Assembly (NCBI GenBank): GCA_018806915.1 | Contig: JAGKQI010000081.1 | Span: forward strand, 744,001-808,000 | Direction: 5' to 3' | Length of the DNA stretch: 64,000 nucleotides | DNA from: Phytophthora colocasiae | Lineage: Eukaryota; Oomycota; Peronosporomycetes; Peronosporales; Peronosporaceae | Shown: in pieces, positions 28,432 through 37,656 of the stretch | How positions within the stretch are numbered: position 1 is the stretch's first letter | Layout: every line of letters starts with the position of its first letter | Translations under genes and position numbers: made by a program | The notes under the pieces: generated by a model | Seen by the model: only the letters and a program-made list of their open reading frames with translations | Databases searched by the model: none | Told to the model about the DNA's origin: nothing

Positions 28432-30117
28432 TGTCGCGAAGTCGGTGAAACTTTGGTCGCGGAGCAGGGGCGTATAGTGAACCCTAGTTATACGACTACT
28501 GGAAAGGAGTTTTCAGAGCCGTACAACGGTAGGTTGGCGTGTGGTACCTTGCGGTATCCTCGTGGGTTCGTTGGCTTCAGAAATATGACCCTCGCCGGAG
28601 TCTGAGAATGTGTTGTGAAGAGAAGTAGGGGTTCCCTTGGAGTCTGGTATCGATATTCAGGAAATCCTTCCAGGAGCGTTCGGGAGTCGGAATCTCTGGG
28701 AACCAAAATGGTTTCCAAGAAGTCGGCGGTCGAAAAGAGGTTAGTATACCAGAGAAAGTCTGAAAATCGGTGTCTGAATATCACAAATCCAGAACCGAGA
28801 CGCCTGACTTTCAGAGATAAACAACCAATATACAGAGTTCGAAAATATACAAATATATACAGCCGTTCTTATTCTTTCTAGGCCCTTGAACGGTGGGCTA
28901 ACACTCCAGGTCAACTAGGGACTTGCTACCAGACACCTGGTCTGTCTGGTATCCCTTTACGTTCGCGCACCACCCTCTAGTATAGAGGGAAAATATAAAC
29001 CAATACAATCGGCTATATATAACAGTCTACCTTGCACTCTGAAAACGACTGTCTAGTTTCCAGAGCCTGTCCAAACGATCAATATGAAATGGGCTACCGC
29101 TAGAGACAAAACAAACGACCCAACTAGGATATGGAATAGGCGGGTCCTTTCAGGTCTCTACGTTACCTGATCTCCACCTAAGGGGATTGAATTTGGTGGA
29201 GATCACACGACGTACGTGATGACGTAGTGGCTTGAATACCTCTCAAGCGGACTTGTGCAGTAGCAAGCAAATTGAACTCTGTTTATCGTTTATCTTCCTC
29301 ATAACTATCATATATCTCTGGTAACTCTCTTCTTCTTGTCGTCTTTTGCGTCCTTTATGCAGTCAGTCTTCATATCTCAGGTACTCTTGGTCTTTGTATA
29401 CATCTGGTACTTTGACTTGGTCTCAGTATGCAATCTGTGCAGCCGATCTCGATGGGTTGACAGGTAGAGACGTCATTACGGGGGATGTGCAGGTCAGTAA
29501 TCACTTGAATGCGTGACTTGAACTTGGGTTCACTTGGTTTCAGTATGGTCTTGGATCTTCGGTGGTTTCGGAGTCTGGTATCCTGGTTTTCAGAGTCTGA
29601 AGTCACTTGGTTTTCAGAGTCTTAGTCACTCAGAATTAGAGATACCAGAGTCTTGAGTACGAAACCAGAGTACGGAGCACCAATGCTACAACGTACATGA
29701 AGATCTTGAGGGTTGCGCGGGTGCGCGGCGTCCGGCGCGCGATACTTGGTCTCTGCGGGTATATATTGTGAATCCTTGAACCATCCATCGTCGCGCTGGA
29801 CGGTAACGGGATGAGGTCTCTCAGAGATACGTTCTTCTGAGAGACTTTCCGCCAGAACTTAGGCACTCATCGTCGGGGAAAGTCCGGTGACCAGACAGAG
29901 TGTAGTTGATCTTCAGAGTTGTGCACACCCTGAAGTACACTTCTGGTCCTTTGGGCCCCTTTACAGTCAGGCGAAGGTTTATCCACAATCTTCCACAGAT
30001 GTCGCACGGGTGCGGCCGCGTCCCAAAGTCCCTTTCGCTTATAACCCATAGTATAACCAATCACATCGTAACGTAATATCCACCTGTCGCTCGAAAATCG
30101 GAATTAACATCATGTCA
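28432..30117 (-). repeat. 3' LTR, 1686 bp
   Basis: In the sense strand it begins TGACATGATGTTAATTCCGA and ends CTTCGCGACA. It is a copy of the right LTR with a one-base indel in the GCAGGGGCG run and about four substitutions noticed by eye. It contains repeated TTTTCAGAGTCT words (around 29580-29625). Confidence 0.93.
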
Positions 30118-30131
30118 ACCGCCCCTCCTGG
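30118..30131 (-). other. Polypurine tract candidate
   Basis: The minus strand reads CCAGGAGGGGCGGT directly before the 3' LTR, the expected plus-strand primer position. Confidence 0.55.
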
Positions 30132-30358
30132 TCACGATCCATCAGTGCGGAACTTTCTCCAAGCTGTGTATCATGGCCAGGCCTATCAAACATTCTGATA
30201 GACGGTTTTCAGAGCGTAGCGTAGCTGCAACTCTTTGTCAGTTACCTGGTTTTCAGAGTCTCTGGTGTCCCGTCGCACAATCTGATTCTCTCAGACTCAG
30301 AAACTTGAATTTGACTTGCCAAACAGGCGATCATTTTCAAAACTCCGTCCTTTCGCTC

Positions 30359-32410
30359 ATGACTGAGGAAACGAACGCTTCTCTGAGCTTAAACGCCCCA
30401 CCGAATGGGGCGGCAGGCGACGCCACAGGCACTTGTCCTGCTTCGGCAACTGCCAATATGTCGCAGGGTGGAGGTGTTGGTTCGGCCACATCGCCAGGTG
30501 GCAGCCCTAGCGCCCCAGCCCATGCATCCCAACCTACCGACTCACAGGTCGATGGTCCGACTGAGGACCTCCCTGGTGATGACATGAACTCGGCCGGTGT
30601 TGGTGATCTCTCGCCACCAGTGGTTTCACGTGGGGAATCTCACTCTGAATTCTCTGAGGGAACTCCTGGTGTCTTCAGACCGCGAGCCTTTGGTGCCCCA
30701 CGGCTTTTGTCTACGGAAGAGGTCGATCGGCTGTTTCGTCAGGGCTTGGTGACAACCACAGGGGATCAAGTCACGGCGTTGGGGGACTCTGATGTTCCCC
30801 AGAACTATATCGCTCCCAGCGTGAAGCCAGAGGGACGTGCCTTTCTGGTGAGTACCCCCGCGCGAGCTGAAGACTTCAGAAGAGGGCGCCACATAGCGAA
30901 TGCGTACGGTGGCCCCTGTGTACTCGTGGGTTACGAGGCACTTACTGATGAAGACCTCCGGGAGCTGGAGCGAGTGATTCCAAACTTCGACCCCGCCGAA
31001 GTTGTGTCTCCGTGCGCCCAGACTCCAGACGTGCGTACTCTGGATGCTTTGACATCGTCTGTGGATGTTCGCCGGGAACTGGGGTCTCTGGTTTCTCATG
31101 TCTCCCCCACTCGGCTTGCCGAGAAAGGTTTTCGGACGGCCGGATGTCTAAAGCTTATGACTGCTGCTCACCGTCGCCTTCGGGAACGCGTTGGTTCTCA
31201 GAACGGTGTCGCCTTGATTGATGCTGCAGCAGCGCGCTCTGAATGCGAAGAAATCAAGCGTGAGTGGGTACTACACTGTCAATACTGGAAACACGAGCTT
31301 AAGTGTGCCCAGCAAGACGCCGGTGCGGTAGAAGAACGCATGACTTCGGAGATTCAGGATCTCAAAGCTCACTACCAGGACCAAGTGGAAGCTCTGAAGT
31401 CGGACAAGGCAGTTCTGAAGTCCCAAGTCGCTGATCTTCAAGCACAGGTCTCGATTCTGAAGTCGCGTCCTGAGGTCAAGCCCACAGATCCGTGGGGGTT
31501 CTCAGAGTTCTTACAAGAGAATTCTGAAATCTCTGGTAATTGGGATCGGCTCCATAACCTTCTGGTGTCATACCAAGAGGACACCATCGTCCCTGATAAC
31601 TGGACGACTATCATCAGCGTGACAGCCTTGGACGCGCGAAAGAAACCCGTTCCTGACTTCAAGAAACGGCTTTCTGAGGAACGAGCTCGCCAGGCTGCTG
31701 AGAAGACCGCGAGGACCTCCAGAGTTCTGGATCTTACCCGTCCAAGTACTGAAACCTCAGAGTCCAAGAGCGAGAGCCCACGGTACCTGTCATATCCGCC
31801 GAAGCCCCAGACTCTGAAATCACCTCCGAAGCGACCGCTCAAGTGGGACTCTAAGAATTTGCAGCGTCGCCCGTCCGGACACAAGCCCGTTGAAGAATCG
31901 GCGCTTCCGGCGAATGCAGATTCTAAGGTGGCAAAGTCTGAGGTCCACAAGAGACTCCCTGGTGACGTGATCTGGAAGGAAGTTCGACCCGACCTCCGCC
32001 AAGCCCTGCTATCTGGGATCAAGTATGATAAAGCCATGGAGTGGTTGGCATCGGACAAAGCGGCTCACAGTCTCTTCAGCAGTCCGGCTCTCATTCAGAT
32101 GTTGGTGAGTCTGGTATTTTCCCGTCGTCTGGATTTCACTCTCTGGGCCAAGTACGTCCCCGAAGTGTATTACCAGATGGTCGACGAGGTGGTGGATCGT
32201 CACATCTCAGCTGGTACCGAGCCCGCGGCCTGGGGTGATCTAGAGGGTCACGTTAATTACCCGGAGAGTGATGTCGAGTCCACTGCTGACAACCCTAAAG
32301 ATGACCCTGATTACAAGGATTCTGGTGCGGTCGAGTCTGGAGACGAAGATGACGACGAGAGCTCAGGTGACGGTGCGTCTGACGACAGCGATTCTGAGCG
32401 ACAAGTCTGA
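30359..32410 (+). CDS. Antisense ORF 1 of the LTR element, coiled-coil acidic protein of unknown function
   Basis: The frame is open from 30173, but the ATG at 30359 (MTEETNASLSLN) is the more natural start, giving about 683 residues. It runs opposite to gag-pol. The N-terminal 100 residues are Ala/Gly/Ser/Pro-rich. Residues 110-320 look globular (AFGAPRLLSTEEVDRLFRQG, RGRHIANAYGGPCVLVGYE). A coiled coil spans about 325-385 (AHYQDQVEALKSDKAVLKSQVADLQAQV). A helical block RLPGDVIWKEVRPDLRQALL precedes a very acidic C-terminus. No known domain is recognised. The absence of stops over 2 kb in a direction unrelated to pol shows real coding use. A promoter would have to be antisense, in or near the 3' LTR. 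Confidence 0.75.
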   Translation: MTEETNASLSLNAPPNGAAGDATGTCPASATANMSQGGGVGSATSPGGSPSAPAHASQPTDSQVDGPTEDLPGDDMNSAGVGDLSPPVVSRGESHSEFSEGTPGVFRPRAFGAPRLLSTEEVDRLFRQGLVTTTGDQVTALGDSDVPQNYIAPSVKPEGRAFLVSTPARAEDFRRGRHIANAYGGPCVLVGYEALTDEDLRELERVIPNFDPAEVVSPCAQTPDVRTLDALTSSVDVRRELGSLVSHVSPTRLAEKGFRTAGCLKLMTAAHRRLRERVGSQNGVALIDAAAARSECEEIKREWVLHCQYWKHELKCAQQDAGAVEERMTSEIQDLKAHYQDQVEALKSDKAVLKSQVADLQAQVSILKSRPEVKPTDPWGFSEFLQENSEISGNWDRLHNLLVSYQEDTIVPDNWTTIISVTALDARKKPVPDFKKRLSEERARQAAEKTARTSRVLDLTRPSTETSESKSESPRYLSYPPKPQTLKSPPKRPLKWDSKNLQRRPSGHKPVEESALPANADSKVAKSEVHKRLPGDVIWKEVRPDLRQALLSGIKYDKAMEWLASDKAAHSLFSSPALIQMLVSLVFSRRLDFTLWAKYVPEVYYQMVDEVVDRHISAGTEPAAWGDLEGHVNYPESDVESTADNPKDDPDYKDSGAVESGDEDDDESSGDGASDDSDSERQV

Positions 32411-32417
32411 AGACAAG

Positions 32418-33491
32418 ATGTCTCAAGACAAGAAATCTGGGAACAAGAAATCTGGGGACAAGAAGTCCGGGAGCAAGAAGTCTGGAGACAAGAAGTCTGA
32501 TGACCACCCGCGTCCTGGTTCCAAACGTCCCCGGGATTCTGATGACGACTCAGACTCTGATGATGAACCTATCATCCCCACCAAGAAGTCCAAGAGGAGT
32601 ATCGCATCCGTAAAGGCCCACACCAATCCTAAGTCTCGCCCGAAGTCCACCAGTGGAAGTGGATCGAAGTCCAAAAGTTCTTCTGGGAAAGCGCGTAGTC
32701 TGGTGTCCAAGCCCTATAACTCCCTGACGGTCAAGGAGCTCCAGGTGGTGGAAACACCAGACTGTGAGGCATCCTCCTGGTTGTACTATGGTATCAGGGT
32801 ACAACGAGTGAGCTCTACCAAGACCACCACTGGCCAGACATTGGGTTTTCCAGACTACGAGGTGCACAAGCACTCATGTGCCATCCTCAAGAAGCGCTGG
32901 GACTCTGAGCGGTACTGTGCAGTCCTCCGCAAGAAGCGCGCCCCTTGGAAGGTCATGTTCGACAACCGATTCTCAGAGTTTTACTTCCACAAGCGGGAAG
33001 AACTGGGGCCCATGGTGTTGGCTGACGTGGAAGACATCGTGCGCAGCATGAAGAAGCATGCTCAAGCCTTCTGGGAGCGTACACATTGGGTGACCATGGA
33101 TGTTGAGGCTGACGACAAGTCTGCGGAGCTTCACAAGTACCGGTCCATGCGTCGAGCCGCCATGATTCGTCAGCACAACGCCCTCATCCGAAAGGTCCTG
33201 GGGCACAAAGATTTCCCAGAGTCGCTGCTTTCAGAGCCTGGCATCTGGGTTGTCCCAGACAAGTCCTGCCCTTGGATCTGGCAAGATCCCAGAGTCACAG
33301 AGCTCGGGGGTCCCAAGTGTCTGAGTCTGGAGACGCAACTGGGGGACTTGGACGCTATTGAGCCTGCTCGGATGCAATGGGCCACGGTGAATGCGGACGA
33401 AGAGTGGCTCCAGTACGTCCCCGCTGACATCAAGAAGGATCATATGACACCTACGGAGCGTTCCGAGAACCCGATCTCCCTTCACTACTGA
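32418..33491 (+). CDS. Antisense ORF 2 of the LTR element, KKSG-repeat basic protein of unknown function
   Basis: Starting at MSQDKKSGNKK (32418), eight bases after the stop of antisense ORF 1, the product is 357 residues. Its frame is open upstream to 32268, overlapping ORF 1. It begins with five tandem KKSG(D/N/S) units, then acidic DSDDDSDSDDE and basic PTKKSKR and Ser/Lys-rich tracts typical of nuclear proteins. A globular domain from about residue 105 (NSLTVKELQVVETPDCEASS ... WERTHWVTMDVEADDKSAEL) follows. The domain is not recognised. It could be a separate protein or the end of ORF 1 reached by a frameshift. Its stop is about 385 bp from the pol stop, so transcription is convergent. 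Confidence 0.7.
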   Translation: MSQDKKSGNKKSGDKKSGSKKSGDKKSDDHPRPGSKRPRDSDDDSDSDDEPIIPTKKSKRSIASVKAHTNPKSRPKSTSGSGSKSKSSSGKARSLVSKPYNSLTVKELQVVETPDCEASSWLYYGIRVQRVSSTKTTTGQTLGFPDYEVHKHSCAILKKRWDSERYCAVLRKKRAPWKVMFDNRFSEFYFHKREELGPMVLADVEDIVRSMKKHAQAFWERTHWVTMDVEADDKSAELHKYRSMRRAAMIRQHNALIRKVLGHKDFPESLLSEPGIWVVPDKSCPWIWQDPRVTELGGPKCLSLETQLGDLDAIEPARMQWATVNADEEWLQYVPADIKKDHMTPTERSENPISLHY

Positions 33492-33876
33492 AGCTCAGGT
33501 GTCCACCATGGTGCCCACGGGAAGGCTGCATCTTCGAGAAGCCAAATAGTTGTCTGCATTTGTGACGTAAATCCCCGGCCTCAGTGTAGCTTCCTAATCC
33601 CTTAATCTTTCAATATCACTCCACGTAATCACACTTCTTCTCATCATCTCATTGTTCATAACCTCGTATCCTCCAGTACTTAATTCTCCACAAACTCACT
33701 TCCATATTCACATTCACACAGTCGTTTTATATAAGCAGCAACATGGTCGATCACATATCCAAACGCACGAATTTCAGAAATAGGTCTCTGAAAACACGCA
33801 CTCAGATTACCACACTCTAAAAGTCAATATCTGAAATCCTTCAGATATCAGACTTCCAGATGTGTTTTCAGAGTTA
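33492..33876. other. Convergent spacer between antisense ORF 2 and pol
   Basis: AT-rich, non-coding on both strands. Should contain the ends of both transcript classes. Contains CAGATATCAGACTTCCAGA-like copies of the element's dispersed word. Confidence 0.4.
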
Positions 33877-36800
33877 TTAGACTCTGGGATGATCGTCTCC
33901 AGCCTGCATCGCCTGAAAACGGGCTCGTGCTCGTGCACTCTGGTTGAATTCGTAAAGTAATGCTCCACAGTTCAACTTCGATAACGGCAACCACTCAGTT
34001 TCATCGTAACCTTTCCACTTAATCAAATATTCGCGCAGGCGTCTGGACGTCCTGGTACGCTTGTTCCAGCGGGTATCCAGAATCTTCTCCACTTCATACT
34101 CGCCGTTTTCAATATCAGGTTCCCAACTATCTTCTGGTAACAGGGCGGCGTCAAAATCATCATCTTCTGGAATCTGGAGTTCCACCGTGGGTTGTCTGGG
34201 GAACAGAGCCCTTGGCTTCAGACGGCTCACATGGACCCAGGGGTTCACGCGGTAGCCGGTATCTTCAACCTTGAGTCGTACTCTGAAATCGTCCAGCATC
34301 TCCTCGATCCTGAAGGGTCCGTGCCACATGTGTGCTAGTTTTCTGCTCAATCCCGTTTGTACCTTAGGGATGTAGAGCCATACAGCGTCGCCTATAGCGA
34401 AACCTGACTTCAGACGCTCTGATAACTCGTTCCACTTTTTGGTCTGTTCTTCAGACCGGTCACGCTTTGCCTTCTTCTGGAGATCTTCGGCACATGCCAG
34501 AGCATAGCTATAGTCGCGTTGCATCTTCCGTCTCCATTCGTACGCAGTTCGCTCCTGAGTCGTCGATGGCTTGGGTCCAAGCATAGCGGACACCGTCCCA
34601 TGAGCATCCCAACCATGTACCAGGTAGAAAGGCGTCTCCAGACGGGTGGCATCGAATGACGTGTTCAGGGCAAACACCAGACGTTCGGCGTGATCATCCC
34701 AGTCACTTTGATCAGCTTCAGAGATATATGCCTTAATCGCGCGCACCACAGTCTGTACTGATCTCTCCTGCTGGCCGTTGGCTTGAGGCCGGTACCCTAG
34801 AGTAGCTCGTTGTCTGCTACCCAAAAGTTCCCTGAAACACTTGAACACCTCACTCATAAAGCGAGGATCTTGATCATGACGAATCAGAGAGCTAGCACCA
34901 AAGTTTCTGAAAACGCGTTCCTCATAAGCCTCTGCTACATCCTGAGCAGTGGTGACACTCATTGGCTTGCACATTACGTATCCCGAAAACATATCCTGGA
35001 ACAGCAAGAGAAATGTGTTTCCACGTGCGGATCTCGGCATGTGAGTCACAAAATCCATAGACACCACTTCAAATGGCCGGCTGGGCTCAATATTTCCAGG
35101 GGACGGTCCAGGATTTGGGGGTCGCCCCTTGCCACTGGCACAGTCTACGCATTCCTTCACAAATCTCTCCACATCGGCATACATACCCAACCAGTAAAAT
35201 TCCGAACTCAACTTCTCAAAGGTTCTCCTGATTCCTTGATGCCCACCTTGGTAGTCTTCATGAGCATAGTGTAACAAGTCTGGATACAAGTCTCTGGGAA
35301 CCACCAGTCTGAGTTCGTCAACATTGTCCCGAGGCCGCTCTCGAGTAGCGCGACTCAGGCGATATAGTACATCTCTAGAATCCAGAACGAAGTCCTCAGC
35401 AACTCTGGCAAGCTTCCTGACTCGAGGTCGTGGTAAATCTCCCACGTCACCTTTCAGAAACTTCATGAGTTCAACCAAGTACGGGTCCTGACTCTGATGC
35501 GCCTTGATCCGTCGCCAGCGTTCTGCCTGGAACTCCAAAGGTCCCAAAGGTTCTCGTTCGCCATCACCCTCAGGCAGATTAGCGTCAGGCGGAGCTTGGG
35601 CACGGGTTACAGCAATCAACACTCTGGCCGATCGAGGTAGGGGTGCGGATTCCGGATCAAAAACATTCTCAGACTCTGGTGACGCATTACGTTCTTCAGA
35701 GTCTGATATTTTTGACTCTTGAGCTTCCATGTCCGGGGCTGAGCAAGGCTTCATCAGTTTCTCATGAACTTTGGATACCAGTTGCAGGTGCATGAGTTCA
35801 TCCTCGTCTTGCACCTGCCAAGCTTCCCCAAGAGTCAAAGTCTTCGAGGTCAGGTAATCCGCTGCTTGGTTAAACTCGCGCTTCACATGCACCAACTTCA
35901 GAGTCCGAAACTTGGTTTTCAGAGACTCAAATTCGGCCAACCTCCGTTGCAAGTTAGGCTGATTGCAGTTGATTAGTCCCTGAGCCTGTTGTATCGCGAT
36001 GCGCGAATCTCCCACAACCACCAACTCCTGTATTCCGTGGTCGAGTGCCATCTTCAGACCATAATTCAGGCCACAGTATTCCGAGTCATTCACCGTGACA
36101 TCCGTCAGGGGAAACCCTCGGGCTTCCAGAACGCTCCACCCCGGGAGTTCCCAGAGTATACACCCACAGCTTCCCAGACGGGTAGACGACTTTGCGGCAC
36201 CATCAAAACTCAGAACATAGCCCTGATAATCTGCTTCCAGCATTTCCACACTGATAGGAACTGGCGGCTTGACTCGCCCCTTAACTGGGATCAGATTTTC
36301 AGAGACCTCGTCCAGGTGCTCCCTGGGGGTAATGCCCGCACCGAGTATAGCTGGGAGTCCATCTTCGTCACGCTGTACCCGGCGGATCTCCAGGTTCCAC
36401 TGCGACAACTTCATACCCCACTTGACGTTTCTGCCGTCGGTGGAGTTCGATGTCAGCAACCATTTCAGGACAGAGTATCTGGTATAGACCACAATCACCG
36501 GACTTGACTCCACCAGAGCTCTGAAGTTTTCCAAAACTCTGAGGATCGCAATCACCTCTTTCTCAGCGATATGATACCTGAGTTCGGCATCGTTCAGGAC
36601 ACGACCCGTAAACCGGACTGGGTGTATTATTCCCTCATATTCTTGTCCCAAGACCGCTGAAGCAGCCCAAGGGTTCGCGTGCGGAATAACAACAAACGGT
36701 CTGGTTCGATCTGGATGTCTGAGTAGTGGAGTAGAGACTATCTTGCGTTTCAGAATCTCGAACGCCTCTTTTGCACGAGTCAGGTCTCGTCCAGCACGGA

Positions 36801-37656
36801 TCTGCTCGTCCGTCAGCTCATAGAGGGTAGCAGCAATCACCGGTAAATCCTCAATAAACTTGTTGTAATAGTTGAGGCTTCCCATGAAACTCTGAACTCC
36901 CTTCAACGTGGACGGAAATGGCAGTTCTTCAACTCCTTTGACAATCTTAGGTGTTGCCCTCAGACCCTCGGCACTGATTTCGTGGGATAGGTACGGTATC
37001 GACAACTTCCCGAACTCGCTCTTGGGCAAACTCACAGAAATGTTCCAATAGCGAAGCCTGAAAAGCAGGGCATTCAAATCGTCACATAATTGGTCCCAAG
37101 TCGGCGCTCCATGTGCGATGTCGTCGATGTATGAACTCCTCCCCAGGACTGGGCCCATGCATGTGGGGACGGGAATATTCCTCTGAAAGACGGTCATCTG
37201 ACTTGTGAGGGTTGGTATCTCTGAAATCGGAGTATGGTTCTCAGAGTCTGAAAGATGCTTTTTAGAGTCCTGAGGCTGGAGTTGCAGAAATTCCAGAACC
37301 TCCGCATCAACTTCAGCTTCTTCTTCTGGTGACAGTCTCACGAATCCCCACAGGCAATTGTCTAACATAGCCTGATACACAAGAGGGGCGTTCTTCAGAC
37401 CAAACGGCATCCTTACCCACTGAAAATGTCCAAACGGGCAAATGAAAGCTGATATCAGTCGGGCGCGCTCCGTCATCCTGATCGCCCAGAAACCACTAGC
37501 CATATCCAGGCTCATGAACCACATGGCAGCCTCAAAACCAATTAAGAGATCGTCAATAAGAGGTAGAGGGTAACGCGACAGTTGAATGAAGCCATTCACG
37601 ATGCGATAGTCGATGCACATCCGTATGTCAACACCATTCTTCTTGAGAACGATCAC
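33877..37656 (-). CDS. pol: Pol polyprotein: RT (from palm), RNase H, archaeal-type RNase H, integrase, chromodomain
   Basis: 1259 residues. RT continues from the previous ORF: LKKNGVDIRMCIDYRIVNGF, LDMASGFWAI, FGLKNAP and the catalytic SSYIDDIAHG, with about 60 extra residues before YIDD. The first RNase H region follows. A second, archaeal-type RNase H has D in LSFDGAAKSS, E in DSEYCGLNYG, D in VVGDSRIAI and the final D in NQAADYL. The integrase has the HHCC finger (HEDYQGGHQG ... CVDCASG) and core D-D-E (MDFVTHM, RHDQDPRF, GQQERSVQT). A C-terminal chromodomain (YEVEKILDTRW ... YLIKWKGYDETEWLP) should target chromatin. The frame begins mid-RT without an ATG and needs a -1 shift from the upstream ORF. 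Confidence 0.92.
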   Translation of the reverse strand: MIVLKKNGVDIRMCIDYRIVNGFIQLSRYPLPLIDDLLIGFEAAMWFMSLDMASGFWAIRMTERARLISAFICPFGHFQWVRMPFGLKNAPLVYQAMLDNCLWGFVRLSPEEEAEVDAEVLEFLQLQPQDSKKHLSDSENHTPISEIPTLTSQMTVFQRNIPVPTCMGPVLGRSSYIDDIAHGAPTWDQLCDDLNALLFRLRYWNISVSLPKSEFGKLSIPYLSHEISAEGLRATPKIVKGVEELPFPSTLKGVQSFMGSLNYYNKFIEDLPVIAATLYELTDEQIRAGRDLTRAKEAFEILKRKIVSTPLLRHPDRTRPFVVIPHANPWAASAVLGQEYEGIIHPVRFTGRVLNDAELRYHIAEKEVIAILRVLENFRALVESSPVIVVYTRYSVLKWLLTSNSTDGRNVKWGMKLSQWNLEIRRVQRDEDGLPAILGAGITPREHLDEVSENLIPVKGRVKPPVPISVEMLEADYQGYVLSFDGAAKSSTRLGSCGCILWELPGWSVLEARGFPLTDVTVNDSEYCGLNYGLKMALDHGIQELVVVGDSRIAIQQAQGLINCNQPNLQRRLAEFESLKTKFRTLKLVHVKREFNQAADYLTSKTLTLGEAWQVQDEDELMHLQLVSKVHEKLMKPCSAPDMEAQESKISDSEERNASPESENVFDPESAPLPRSARVLIAVTRAQAPPDANLPEGDGEREPLGPLEFQAERWRRIKAHQSQDPYLVELMKFLKGDVGDLPRPRVRKLARVAEDFVLDSRDVLYRLSRATRERPRDNVDELRLVVPRDLYPDLLHYAHEDYQGGHQGIRRTFEKLSSEFYWLGMYADVERFVKECVDCASGKGRPPNPGPSPGNIEPSRPFEVVSMDFVTHMPRSARGNTFLLLFQDMFSGYVMCKPMSVTTAQDVAEAYEERVFRNFGASSLIRHDQDPRFMSEVFKCFRELLGSRQRATLGYRPQANGQQERSVQTVVRAIKAYISEADQSDWDDHAERLVFALNTSFDATRLETPFYLVHGWDAHGTVSAMLGPKPSTTQERTAYEWRRKMQRDYSYALACAEDLQKKAKRDRSEEQTKKWNELSERLKSGFAIGDAVWLYIPKVQTGLSRKLAHMWHGPFRIEEMLDDFRVRLKVEDTGYRVNPWVHVSRLKPRALFPRQPTVELQIPEDDDFDAALLPEDSWEPDIENGEYEVEKILDTRWNKRTRTSRRLREYLIKWKGYDETEWLPLSKLNCGALLYEFNQSARARARFQAMQAGDDHPRV

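Noticed and set aside
34810..35274. Plus-strand open stretch inside the integrase region of pol
   Set aside because: It is the shadow of the strong minus-strand coding frame and has no recognisable motif, unlike the two genuine antisense ORFs further left.
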